A stretch of 8,514 nt of DNA from PVC group bacterium (GCA_003565035.1 PXDP01000410.1:1-8514), one strand, 5' to 3'. Counted from the first letter of the stretch, positions 1-5,946 are shown. Notes: generated by a model not told the origin, from the letters alone. Made by a program: numbers and translations.

Positions 1-200
1 AAGTCGGTGGCGACACCGTCGCCTATGTCGCAGACGACAGCCCCGAAGCTCTCCGCGACGGCATCCTCGACTTAATCAATGAACTACCCGCATCACGCCA
101 TATCCGGATTGAACGGGCCCTGAAACGCTGTGAGTTGTTTTCATGGGAGCGCACCGCGGAGGAAACCCTCCGGGTGCTTGCACGTGTTTATGCGTCCTGA
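1..200 (+). CDS. Glycosyltransferase, C-terminal end (partial)
   Basis: This is the 3' end of a gene that starts left of the window. The first full codon is at position 3 and the TGA stop is at 198-200, giving 65 visible residues. The pattern (SPEALRDGILDLINELP, then RIERALKRCELFSWERTAEE, then TLRVLARVYAS) is the C-terminal helix region of GT-B fold glycosyltransferases of the GT4 type. There, a helix after the donor-sugar site ends in an 'F-S-W-x-x-x-A' motif before the chain crosses back to the N-terminal domain. Such enzymes move a sugar from a nucleotide donor to a lipid, glycan or protein, usually at the cytoplasmic face of the membrane. The substrate cannot be told from this fragment. 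The gene ends inside the convergent amt-fusion gene, overlapping it by 13 bp. The family call is fairly safe; the exact function is unknown. Confidence 0.8.
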   Translation, partial: VGGDTVAYVADDSPEALRDGILDLINELPASRHIRIERALKRCELFSWERTAEETLRVLARVYAS

Positions 201-3082
201 ACCGCAGCCGGTCTGGAGGCGATCTCCTTGCTGATTTGCCGGACCAGGGTGCCCGGGACGAAGGGCTTGGGCACATACCCGGCCGCGCCGTCCTGAATGA
301 CATCCGCCAGCACTTCCTTGTCGGGATTGCCGCAGGTGACCAGCACCGGGAGTTCCGGACTGGCTTTGCGGATGCGGTGGAAGAGTCCCGCATCCGGCCG
401 CGCATCGCGTCCGAGTACCAGATCGAGCAGAACCAGATCCACATTTTCCGTTTTGAGCATCTCCAGGATCTCTTTGCCGCTCTCCGCACTGATCACCTGA
501 TAATTTTCCTGCCGCAGCGCCGAGGCCAGCAGGTTGAGCTGATCAGGATCGTCGTCCACCACCAGAATCTTTCCTTTGGGGGAGGGGATGTCGGTAATCA
601 CCGAAATCGGTGGACGGGCCAGGGGCAGATAGAGGCTGAATTCTGTTCCTTTACCCAGGGTTGAATCCACCAGCAGATATCCGCTCATGTAGTGCACAAT
701 CGCTTCGGCCAGCACCATCGGGAAATTGGAGTCGTCTTTCCCTGAGGCAAACAGCTTGTCCACTTCATCCTCGGTCAGGCCTTTGCCGGTGCTTTCCAGG
801 GTCAGCACCATATATTCACCAACCGGAACCATTTCCGAACCGTGGAGGGGTTGGTCGAGGTATACCGGTTTGCTGCTCAGCATGAGTGGATTTCCGGGCG
901 CACTTTGCAGGGCGGAAAACCGGAGCAGCGTCCGCAAAGCCTGAATCAGATAGCGTTCCGATGTCTGGGTCATGAATTCCGTTCCGCCCGGCATCCATTC
1001 AAGTTTGGCGGCGGCCAATGCCGGGCTGCTCCGAATGAAGTCCGCGTCCGCCAGCAGCGAATCGATCAGCTTATCGAGATAGGTCGGCTGACCCGGCAGG
1101 CGGTTCACTTCCTCAAGATGCTGCAAATCACGGGTGACCTGCTCGATGGAGCGGGCACTGGCCGAAACCTGCATCAGAGAGAGTTCCAGCTCATCGCTGT
1201 CCGCGTTCTGTGCGTCTTCCAGCGTCAGCGTGCTCTGCACCATCCGTTTCTGAATGTCCCCGGCCGCGCCCCGGATTTCCGGCAGCGCCTCCCGGCACAT
1301 CAGCGCGTACAGCTGCAGTTTCTGCGCCCCGAACAGCTTGGACATCACCCGGTGCCGCCGCCGGCGGGTGTGATAGCTCTCACTCACGTCCCGGATCAGA
1401 CCGGTGTACACCACATCCTCTGCAAAGCGCCCTTCGGAGCTTAAGAATTCAAAGATGATGTCCTTCCGCGTGTCGGTCTGCTTCAGATGAATTTCCTGAA
1501 CCGACCCCGTCCGGAACACATCCACCGGATCCTGGTCGGCCGGCTGATGCGCCTCGACGGATTCCAGATGCGCCCCGGTGACCACGTCCCAGATATCCAG
1601 ACCGGACACGCCGGCGGGCTGCAGGCCCAGAAGCTTGGCCGCCTTTGGATTCGCGGAAGTCAGGAGCCCTTCTTTGGTGAAGGTGATGATCCCGTCATTC
1701 AGATCCCGGAAAATCGAGGTCAGCCGGCTCATGGTCAGATCCAGCGCATCAATCACCTTGTTATACTGACGGGCAATCTGACCGATTTCGGTGAACGGTT
1801 CGACGCGGACGCGTTTGGAAAGGTCCCCCGTACGCGCATGCCGCTCCATGTCTTCCATGAGAAAGACCGTTTCGGTGCGGGCCCCGTGCTCGCTGATGTT
1901 CAGGCCGGCGTGTTCCTCTTCGGCCGTGACCCTGAAGGGGAACTTTTTGTTGATGGCCCAGAGGAACGCAAAGGCCATGACAAAGGACCAGAACCCAATA
2001 ATCACCACCCCGGTGAGCTGGGTCTGGAACATGGCCACCCGGTCGACCTCGGCTCCGATGATGTTCGGATCGGCAAACAGGGCCGCCGCCAGGGTTCCCC
2101 AGATCCCCGGCGTCAGGTGGGCGGGAACCGCGCCGATGGCGTCGTCGATCTGGAAGCGTTCCAGCACACGGGTGGTCACCAGCATAATCAGGCCCCCGAT
2201 GGCGCCGATGATCAGAGCCGCCAGCGGGCCGGTAATATCGCAGTTCGCCGTCACCGCCACCAGACCGGCGATCGCGCCGTTCATGACCAGTCCGGGGTCG
2301 GGAAGTTTTTTGTAGAAAGGCGCCAGTGCCATGACCGCGACCATGCCGGCCACCGCGCCCAGCAGGGTGTTCATCATAATCAGCGGCACCCCGTCGGTGA
2401 ATCCCAGAACAGACCCGCCGTTGAACCCGAACCAGCCGAAGATGAGAATCATGGTGCCCAGCATCGCCATCGGCATGTTGCTGCCCGGGATTTCCACCGC
2501 TTTGCCATCCTTATCGAAGCGACCCAGACGCGGACCGACAATGATCACCACCGCCAGGGCCACCCAGCCGCCGGTGCTGTGCACCACACTGGACCCGGCG
2601 AAATCATGGAACCCCTGCCGCGCCAGCCAGCCGGAAGGTTCTCCAAGCGCATCCGAGGCCCAGACCCAGTGGCCAATAAACGGATATACCAGAATCGAGA
2701 AGATCACGGTAATCACCACATACGCGTAGAACTTCAGACGTTCCGCCGTGGCGCCAGAGATGATCGTGGCTCCGGTGGCGCAGAACATCGCCTGAAAGAT
2801 AAACACACTGAAGAGCATCGGGGCATCAAAGCCATCCGGCCTGAAGAAGAACCCGCTGTTGCCAAACCAGCCGCCCACCGACGTGCCGAACATCAGTCCG
2901 TAGGACACCGCCCAGTAGAGGGCCACGGCGACCCCGAAGTCCACCACGTTTTTAAATGCCACGTTAATTGAGTTTTTACTCCGGGTCAGACCGCTTTCCA
3001 GGCAGAGAAATCCTCCCTGCATCAGGAAGACCAGCCCTGCGCAAAGCAGGATCCACAACATATCCAATAATTCAGCGTCCAT
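188..3082 (-). CDS. Ammonium channel fused to HAMP-like, PAS, degenerate histidine kinase and receiver domains
   Basis: This 964-residue membrane protein is probably an ammonium sensor, and possibly also a transporter. Residues 1-385 are a full Amt/MEP channel. Visible pore residues are D160 and H168 in HDFAGSSVVH, H322 in AHLTPGIWG (the twin histidines), and the probable phenylalanine gate and floor F100, F220 and S224. Residues about 400-450 are a HAMP-like linker (GDLSKRV, then EIGQIARQYNKVIDAL). A PAS domain spans about 452-570 and a kinase-like core about 580-823. The receiver, about 837-955, has acidic D843-D845, phospho-acceptor D887, T916 and K939. The kinase core looks dead: 'PEIR' stands where 'HEIR' is expected (P601), and the N-box Asn, the G1-box Asp (S764) and the GTGLGL motif (NFPMVL) are missing. 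A GGAG lies 6 nt before the ATG. No glnK/glnB gene, the usual Amt partner, is nearby. Amt-kinase fusions are known (Kuenenia Amt5); this version with receiver and dead kinase is less usual. Confidence 0.9.
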   Translation of the reverse strand: MDAELLDMLWILLCAGLVFLMQGGFLCLESGLTRSKNSINVAFKNVVDFGVAVALYWAVSYGLMFGTSVGGWFGNSGFFFRPDGFDAPMLFSVFIFQAMFCATGATIISGATAERLKFYAYVVITVIFSILVYPFIGHWVWASDALGEPSGWLARQGFHDFAGSSVVHSTGGWVALAVVIIVGPRLGRFDKDGKAVEIPGSNMPMAMLGTMILIFGWFGFNGGSVLGFTDGVPLIMMNTLLGAVAGMVAVMALAPFYKKLPDPGLVMNGAIAGLVAVTANCDITGPLAALIIGAIGGLIMLVTTRVLERFQIDDAIGAVPAHLTPGIWGTLAAALFADPNIIGAEVDRVAMFQTQLTGVVIIGFWSFVMAFAFLWAINKKFPFRVTAEEEHAGLNISEHGARTETVFLMEDMERHARTGDLSKRVRVEPFTEIGQIARQYNKVIDALDLTMSRLTSIFRDLNDGIITFTKEGLLTSANPKAAKLLGLQPAGVSGLDIWDVVTGAHLESVEAHQPADQDPVDVFRTGSVQEIHLKQTDTRKDIIFEFLSSEGRFAEDVVYTGLIRDVSESYHTRRRRHRVMSKLFGAQKLQLYALMCREALPEIRGAAGDIQKRMVQSTLTLEDAQNADSDELELSLMQVSASARSIEQVTRDLQHLEEVNRLPGQPTYLDKLIDSLLADADFIRSSPALAAAKLEWMPGGTEFMTQTSERYLIQALRTLLRFSALQSAPGNPLMLSSKPVYLDQPLHGSEMVPVGEYMVLTLESTGKGLTEDEVDKLFASGKDDSNFPMVLAEAIVHYMSGYLLVDSTLGKGTEFSLYLPLARPPISVITDIPSPKGKILVVDDDPDQLNLLASALRQENYQVISAESGKEILEMLKTENVDLVLLDLVLGRDARPDAGLFHRIRKASPELPVLVTCGNPDKEVLADVIQDGAAGYVPKPFVPGTLVRQISKEIASRPAAVQDA

Positions 3083-3104
3083 TGAAGGCTCCGTTTTTCA
3101 TGGT

Positions 3105-3599
3105 TCAGGTGTTCAGTTCAAAAAGAGTGTCAAAATAAGAGGAGATCCGCTCCCGCTTTCGAAGGGCTCCCCGCGCGGTCCGTCCGGGCAACTGGATTTC
3201 CTGGCCCTGGGCATTGAATTCAACGCTCAGGACCAGGCCCGGGAGGGCCACATAGTCCCGCTGACGCAGCACGCCGTCCTCATACGTGGAAACAATGTGG
3301 GCCTCCTGGCGCTCCCCCTGTTCATAGAGGTGACGGAATTCCTGGAAATGGGTATGCCGCTGTTCCCGGTCGCGGGTACGGACCCGCTCCACATACACGC
3401 CGTGCCGCACCGGGCCGTCGCTGGACCGGAAAAAACGGATCTGCTGATACCAGACCGCCTCCTCCGGGCTGGTGATTTCCTCGACCTCAATATCAAACCG
3501 GCGGGACGGCGCCTCAGGCAGAGGAAACGTGTCGATGGAGGAGGGCTGCGCCCAGGTTAACGCGGAGATCAAACTGAAAAGAAAAATGGATCGCATCAT
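3105..3599 (-). CDS. Secreted protein of unknown function, upstream of the Amt sensor
   Basis: I do not recognise a family. The 164-residue product begins with a short signal peptide (MMRSIFLFSLISALTWA, likely cut before QPS), so it should be exported. The rest is highly charged, rich in Arg and Glu, and has no further membrane segment and no cysteine. Stretches such as GVYVERV, YEQGERQEAHIV and YEDGVLRQRDYV alternate a Gly or turn with short beta strands, loosely recalling MORN/YwqK-like repeats, but this is not a firm match. There are two adjacent ATG codons (3597-3599 and 3594-3596) and no clear Shine-Dalgarno before either. The stop lies 22 bp before the amt fusion start, on the same strand, so the two are very likely one transcript. 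A periplasmic accessory to the Amt sensor is possible, but only by position. Confidence 0.75.
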   Translation of the reverse strand: MMRSIFLFSLISALTWAQPSSIDTFPLPEAPSRRFDIEVEEITSPEEAVWYQQIRFFRSSDGPVRHGVYVERVRTRDREQRHTHFQEFRHLYEQGERQEAHIVSTYEDGVLRQRDYVALPGLVLSVEFNAQGQEIQLPGRTARGALRKRERISSYFDTLFELNT

Positions 3600-3864
3600 A
3601 AAAAGAGTGGGAATGGGTTAAGTGACGCACCCCTTTTCATCTCTCTGGATTATTTATCCACTCTGTAATAAACGATTTTGATTAAAAAAAATTCTTTAGA
3701 CACAATTTTGTTTCTCAAATGACATATAACCACAAAAATGGTATTTTTGAGAACTGTGCGATTCCGGGTGGCAATTCATCTTGACGAAGCCCGCGGTCGA
3801 AAAAAAATAAACTTCCCGCTTGCTTCAGAAGCGAAATTCTATTATCCACACAGTCGTTCAACAT
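3600..3864. promoter_or_regulatory. AT-rich divergent intergenic region
   Basis: This 265-bp stretch separates the leftward secreted-protein/amt operon from the rightward tRNA and must hold promoters for both. It is much richer in A and T than the flanking genes, with an A8 run near 3684. I see no ORF. A TATTAT at 3840-3845, about 20 bp before the tRNA, could be its -10 box, but no good -35 box stands at normal spacing. A TTGACG at 3781-3786 is followed only by A-rich DNA. For the leftward gene, TTGAGA (complement of 3714-3719) is close to a -35 box but lacks a good -10 partner. Which boxes are used cannot be settled by eye. Confidence 0.45.
3712..3753. repeat. Nested inverted repeats in the divergent region
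   Basis: TTCTCAAA at 3712-3719 is the exact reverse complement of TTTGAGAA at 3746-3753, leaving 26 bp between them. Inside, and sharing bases with the right arm, CAAAAAT (3733-3739) and ATTTTTG (3743-3749) form a 7-bp stem with a GGT loop. These are alternative pairings of the same DNA. An operator for the leftward operon is possible; AT-rich DNA also yields such repeats by chance. Confidence 0.35.
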
Positions 3865-3939
3865 TCCAGCGTGGCTCAATGGTAGAGCGGGTGACTGTTA
3901 ATCACTAGGTTGTAGGTTCGAATCCTACCGCTGGAGCCA
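3865..3939 (+). tRNA. tRNA-Asn (anticodon GTT)
   Basis: A complete cloverleaf can be folded. The acceptor stem pairs TCCAGCG (3865-3871) with CGCTGGA (3929-3935). The D arm is GCTC/GAGC with an AATGGTA loop. The anticodon stem GGTGA/TCACT holds the loop CTGTTAA, with the anticodon GTT at 3897-3899. The T arm is GTAGG/CCTAC around TTCGAAT. The discriminator base is G3936 and the CCA end is encoded (3937-3939). GTT reads the asparagine codons AAC and AAU. It stands alone, with its own terminator 7 bp downstream. Confidence 0.97.
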
Positions 3940-3946
3940 ATTTTAC

Positions 3947-3978
3947 CCCCTGAAAACACTTGTTTTCAGGGGTTTTTT
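3947..3978 (+). terminator. Intrinsic terminator of tRNA-Asn
   Basis: CCCCTGAAAAC (3947-3957) pairs with GTTTTCAGGGG (3962-3972), an 11-bp perfect stem with a 4-nt loop, followed at once by TTTTTT (3973-3978). This is a textbook Rho-independent terminator. On the opposite strand the hairpin is not followed by a T-run, so it works in one direction only. Confidence 0.93.
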
Positions 3979-4046
3979 ATTGGGGTATTTTATTGGTTGG
4001 GCTGGGGATCGGGCCTTGTCTTCAGAATGTCCGATACGCCTGACTT

Positions 4047-4745
4047 TAGTGTACTTTTCTGGTCATGGAGTTTGATTTCGACAGCCGCAAAGTCCGTGCC
4101 TGGCTGAATCCGGATGTCAACGGGGCCGCACCCTCACATGAACTCGCCTCCGCCACTGTGGACATGCAGGATACACTCGATGGGATCAGCCGTATGGACA
4201 TCATTGGACACAGCAACCGAGACGGATTTGACGAAATCCGCATCGCACGTTCATTTTCCGACCTCTACAGCGGCACCGAAACCGCCCGCGCGATTCGCAT
4301 GGAGGACGACACCGCCGATCCACTGATTTCCCCTTCCTCCTCCTGGCGGTTCTATCAGTTCGGCACCACCGCATCCACGCAGGATACCGACTGGATGGCC
4401 GATCCCGACGGAGACGGCGTGCCCAATCTCCTCGAATATGCCCTCGGCGGCGATCCTCACAGCCCGAACACCATTCCCCAACTCGAATCCGGCTTGACCG
4501 ACATCAATGGCCAGACCTACTGGACCGTGCAAATCGACCGCAACCCCGCCGCCCACGACATCCGCTTTGATTTCGAAACCAGTGTGGACCTCATCGACTG
4601 GTTTGGCGGGTCCGAACATCTCCAAATCCTGGAAGAGCTGCCCGACTCCATCCGAGTCCGCAGTACCCAACCGCTGTCCTCCGAAACCCTCCGTTTTGTG
4701 CGCTTTGGTATCATTTTGGAAGGGTTTGGCTTGGGAATTCTGTAA
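4047..4745 (+). pseudogene. Secreted lamin-G-like / calcium-loop protein, front missing (fragment)
   Basis: The open frame from the first ATG (4065) gives 226 residues, but this is the tail of a larger protein. Residues 1-75 read like the end of a lamin-G/concanavalin-like beta sandwich (EFDFDSRKVRAWLNP, then the strand ending DGFDEIRIARSFSDL). Residues 112-130 (ADPDGDGVPNLLEYALGGD) are a calcium-binding loop of the EF-hand or thrombospondin-3 kind. Residues 150-218 are the short beta domain that often ends such surface or secreted proteins. No signal peptide is present, and neither is most of the sandwich. The family pattern seems to run on before the ATG: codons 4053-4064 read T-F-L-V in frame, then TAG (4047-4049) and TGA (4041-4043) block it. 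There is no Shine-Dalgarno. The last residues (GFGLGIL) look out of place. It is most likely a 5'-truncated remnant; a short real gene is less likely. Confidence 0.7.
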
Positions 4746-4855
4746 ACACAGTCTTCGACCCCAAAGGGGTCGGGTACGGTAGCTTCGGGTCGACAGACCC
4801 GTAGATTGGCACCCCACCGCCCCATACGACCCTGGAGGGGTCGGGGAACTTTTGA

Positions 4856-4906
4856 GGGTGCTTGCACCCGAATCCAACGCGTAAGGACCTGCGGGTGCAA
4901 GCACCC
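4856..4906. repeat. Perfect 15-bp inverted repeat
   Basis: GGGTGCTTGCACCCG (4856-4870) and CGGGTGCAAGCACCC (4892-4906) are exact reverse complements with 21 bp between them. Each arm is itself nearly self-complementary (GGGTGC/GCACCC), so the DNA can fold as one long stem or as two small hairpins. No T-run follows on either strand, so it is not a standard terminator. Confidence 0.8.
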
Positions 4907-5086
4907 CGGCATCGTACCCGACTGCCGGGGTCGTCGTGTCCCCTTGGGGGATACCCCCTGGGTCTGGCGACCCGGGGCTACCTTCCCCGACCCCTGCCGG
5001 GGTCCTTATGACATTTGGATCTGCGATCCTGGGGCTGCGCTCCTTCGTCGCTGACCCGGGGAGCCGTAATCATCTGATTTGCTGTA

Positions 5087-5166
5087 GGAATGGAATGTTT
5101 CCGCTGGCCGGGACGAGCCCGGCGCGCGGTGTCCGGGCGGACAACAGCCTCGTGGAATGAAATGTT
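5087..5166 (+). repeat. Direct repeat GGAATGRAATGTT, two copies
   Basis: GGAATGGAATGTT (5087-5099) and GGAATGAAATGTT (5154-5166) match at 12 of 13 positions and start 67 bp apart. They enclose a GC-rich hairpin (5107-5123). They could mark the edges of one repeat unit in the island; two copies alone do not prove it. Confidence 0.4.
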
Positions 5167-5239
5167 CGCGGAATACCGACCAAGGTCGGACCGCGATGAG
5201 CAGTCCCCCCAGATTTTCAAACCCATGGGCGCCCCCGGC

Positions 5240-5273
5240 AAAAAAACGCTTTTCCGATGAACGGAAAAGCGTT
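5240..5273 (-). terminator. Intrinsic terminator of the nadA operon
   Basis: AACGCTTTTCCG (5245-5256) pairs with CGGAAAAGCGTT (5262-5273), a perfect 12-bp stem with a 5-nt loop. Read on the minus strand, the stem runs directly into seven T residues (complement of A5240-A5246). It lies 95 bp past the stop of the leftward peroxiredoxin-like gene, the last of the operon. Its core is also the first unit of the 31-bp-spaced palindrome array. Confidence 0.88.
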
Positions 5274-5361
5274 GAACGGGTTTTCCGATGATCGGAAACC
5301 TTGGACCTGATTTTTCCGATGATCGCAAAAGGCCCACGGCGATTTTCCGACCGTCGGAAAA
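5250..5361. repeat. Array of four 19-bp palindromes at exact 31-bp spacing
   Basis: The units are TTTTCCGATGAACGGAAAA (5250-5268), TTTTCCGATGATCGGAAAC (5281-5299), TTTTCCGATGATCGCAAAA (5312-5330) and TTTTCCGACCGTCGGAAAA (5343-5361). The consensus is TTTTCCGATGATCGGAAAA, a palindrome around one central base. Their centres, 5259, 5290, 5321 and 5352, are each 31 bp apart, and the 12-bp spacers between them are unrelated. In unit 4 the centre changed from ATGAT to ACCGT while the arms stayed complementary. The array lies just past the stop of the leftward peroxiredoxin-like gene (7 bp from unit 4). I recall similar TTTCC/GGAAA arrays between genes in Kiritimatiellota-type genomes, but I cannot verify this here. 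Confidence 0.9.
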
Positions 5362-5367
5362 GGGAGG

Positions 5368-5946
5368 TCAGCCGAAATACTCCGGCTCGTTGCCGGGTTT
5401 CCACTTGATGTTGCAGCCGATGGAGGGCTGTTGGTCGGTGAAGACTTCTTTTCCGGCCAAAACCAGGTCGATGGCGGCGCGGAGGTCTTTGCCGGTGACG
5501 GGGATGTCGCTGCCGGGACGGCTGTCGTCGAGCTGCCCGCGGTAGGCGAGTTTGTGGTTTTCGTCGAAGAGGAAAAAGTCCGGGGTACAGGCGGCGGTGT
5601 AGGTTTTGGCCACTTCCTGGGTTTCGTCGTAGAGGTAGGGGAAGGTGAATCCGAAGGCTTTGGCCTGTTCGGCCAGCTTTTCGGGAGCGTCGGCAGGATG
5701 GGATTCCACGCTGTTGGCGGAGATGGCCACGAGTTTAAGGGAGGTGTCGGCGTAGTCTTTGCCGAGTTTGCCGAGCGCTTCCTGAATGTGCACCACAAAA
5801 GGGCAGTGGGCGCAGATGAAAAGGACTGCGAGCGGATGTCCTTCGAAATCCGAGCGGGATACGGGCTTGCCGCTGACGGTGTCGGTGAGGGTGAAGTCGG
5901 GTGCGGGCGTGCCCAGGGGCAGCATGGTGGAGGCGGTTTTAACCAT
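5368..5946 (-). CDS. Peroxiredoxin-like thioredoxin-fold protein (AhpC/TSA/redoxin type)
   Basis: This 192-residue cytoplasmic protein of the AhpC/TSA-redoxin superfamily is closest to the 'peroxiredoxin-like' branch with the motif F-I-C-x-H-C-P-F. The start is typical (LGTPAPDFTLTDTVSGKPVS). C45-A-H-C48 follows the first strand, so it has a CxxC pair that standard 1-Cys peroxiredoxins lack. AISANSVESHPADAPEKL is the usual middle region. C120-T-P-D is the place of the cis-proline loop, and C178 lies near the C-terminus (IGCNIKWKPGNEP), as often in this branch. Thiol peroxidase or disulfide exchange activity is likely, but the substrate is unknown. The ATG overlaps the stop of the preceding 69-residue gene by 8 bp, so translation may be coupled; an AGGA stands 8 nt before the ATG. 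It is last in the operon, followed by the palindrome array and terminator. Confidence 0.9.
   Translation of the reverse strand: MVKTASTMLPLGTPAPDFTLTDTVSGKPVSRSDFEGHPLAVLFICAHCPFVVHIQEALGKLGKDYADTSLKLVAISANSVESHPADAPEKLAEQAKAFGFTFPYLYDETQEVAKTYTAACTPDFFLFDENHKLAYRGQLDDSRPGSDIPVTGKDLRAAIDLVLAGKEVFTDQQPSIGCNIKWKPGNEPEYFG

Larger units (their letters stand above)
4746..5239. repeat. Non-coding hairpin-rich island built on GACCCC/GGGGTC
   Basis: There is no credible gene in these 490 bp. The DNA is dense in short inverted repeats. Clear ones are CGACCCC-aaa-GGGGTCG (4756-4772), CGGGTC-gaca-GACCCG (4786-4801), CGACCC-tggag-GGGTCG (4827-4843), CCCCGGCA/TGCCGGGG (4904-4911 with 4923-4930), GGGGG-ata-CCCCC (4946-4958), GGGTC-tggc-GACCC (4960-4973), GACCCC-tgcc-GGGGTC (4989-5004), GGATC-tgc-GATCC (5017-5029), GCCGGG/CCCGGC (5107-5123) and CCGACC-aa-GGTCGG inside CGCGG/CCGCG (5167-5195). 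Several share the same core in different arms, so this looks like a mosaic of related repetitive units and not one terminator. The island starts about 10 bp after the truncated gene's stop. Confidence 0.7.

Noticed and set aside
172..183. GGGTGCTTGCAC shared with the 15-bp inverted repeat at 4856-4867
   Set aside because: The first copy encodes conserved glycosyltransferase residues (RVLAR) and lacks the rest of the repeat, so a chance match is more likely than a shared element.
1487..2971. Long plus-strand open frame of 494 codons opposite the Amt domain
   Set aside because: It is very rich in His, Arg, Gly and Pro without any domain pattern, and lies fully antisense to a conserved channel gene in GC-rich DNA. 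It is a shadow frame.
3771..3786. Sigma-54 type promoter (TGGCA...TTGA) in the divergent region, tempting next to an amt gene
   Set aside because: The spacing between GG and the downstream dinucleotide is 11 bp where 10 is needed, the -12 element reads TTGA and not TTGC, and it points away from the amt operon.
3936..4064. tRNA-Asn as integration site of a mobile element
   Set aside because: No copy of the tRNA 3' end is found downstream and no integrase gene is present in the window. The truncated gene next to it is suggestive but not enough.
4756..4772. CGACCCC-aaa-GGGGTCG as terminator of the truncated gene
   Set aside because: No T-run follows on the plus strand, and the same core recurs many times in the island, so it belongs to the repeat mosaic.
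4251..5054. Open frames on both strands across the fragment's 3' end and the hairpin island
   Set aside because: They run through inverted repeats, are rich in Pro, Gly and Arg, and have no family features; GC-rich repeats produce them by chance.
5250..5361. Possible CRISPR array (regular repeats with unlike spacers)
   Set aside because: The repeats are only 19 bp and the spacers 12 bp, repeats vary in sequence including their centre, and no cas gene is in the window. It is a palindrome array of another kind.
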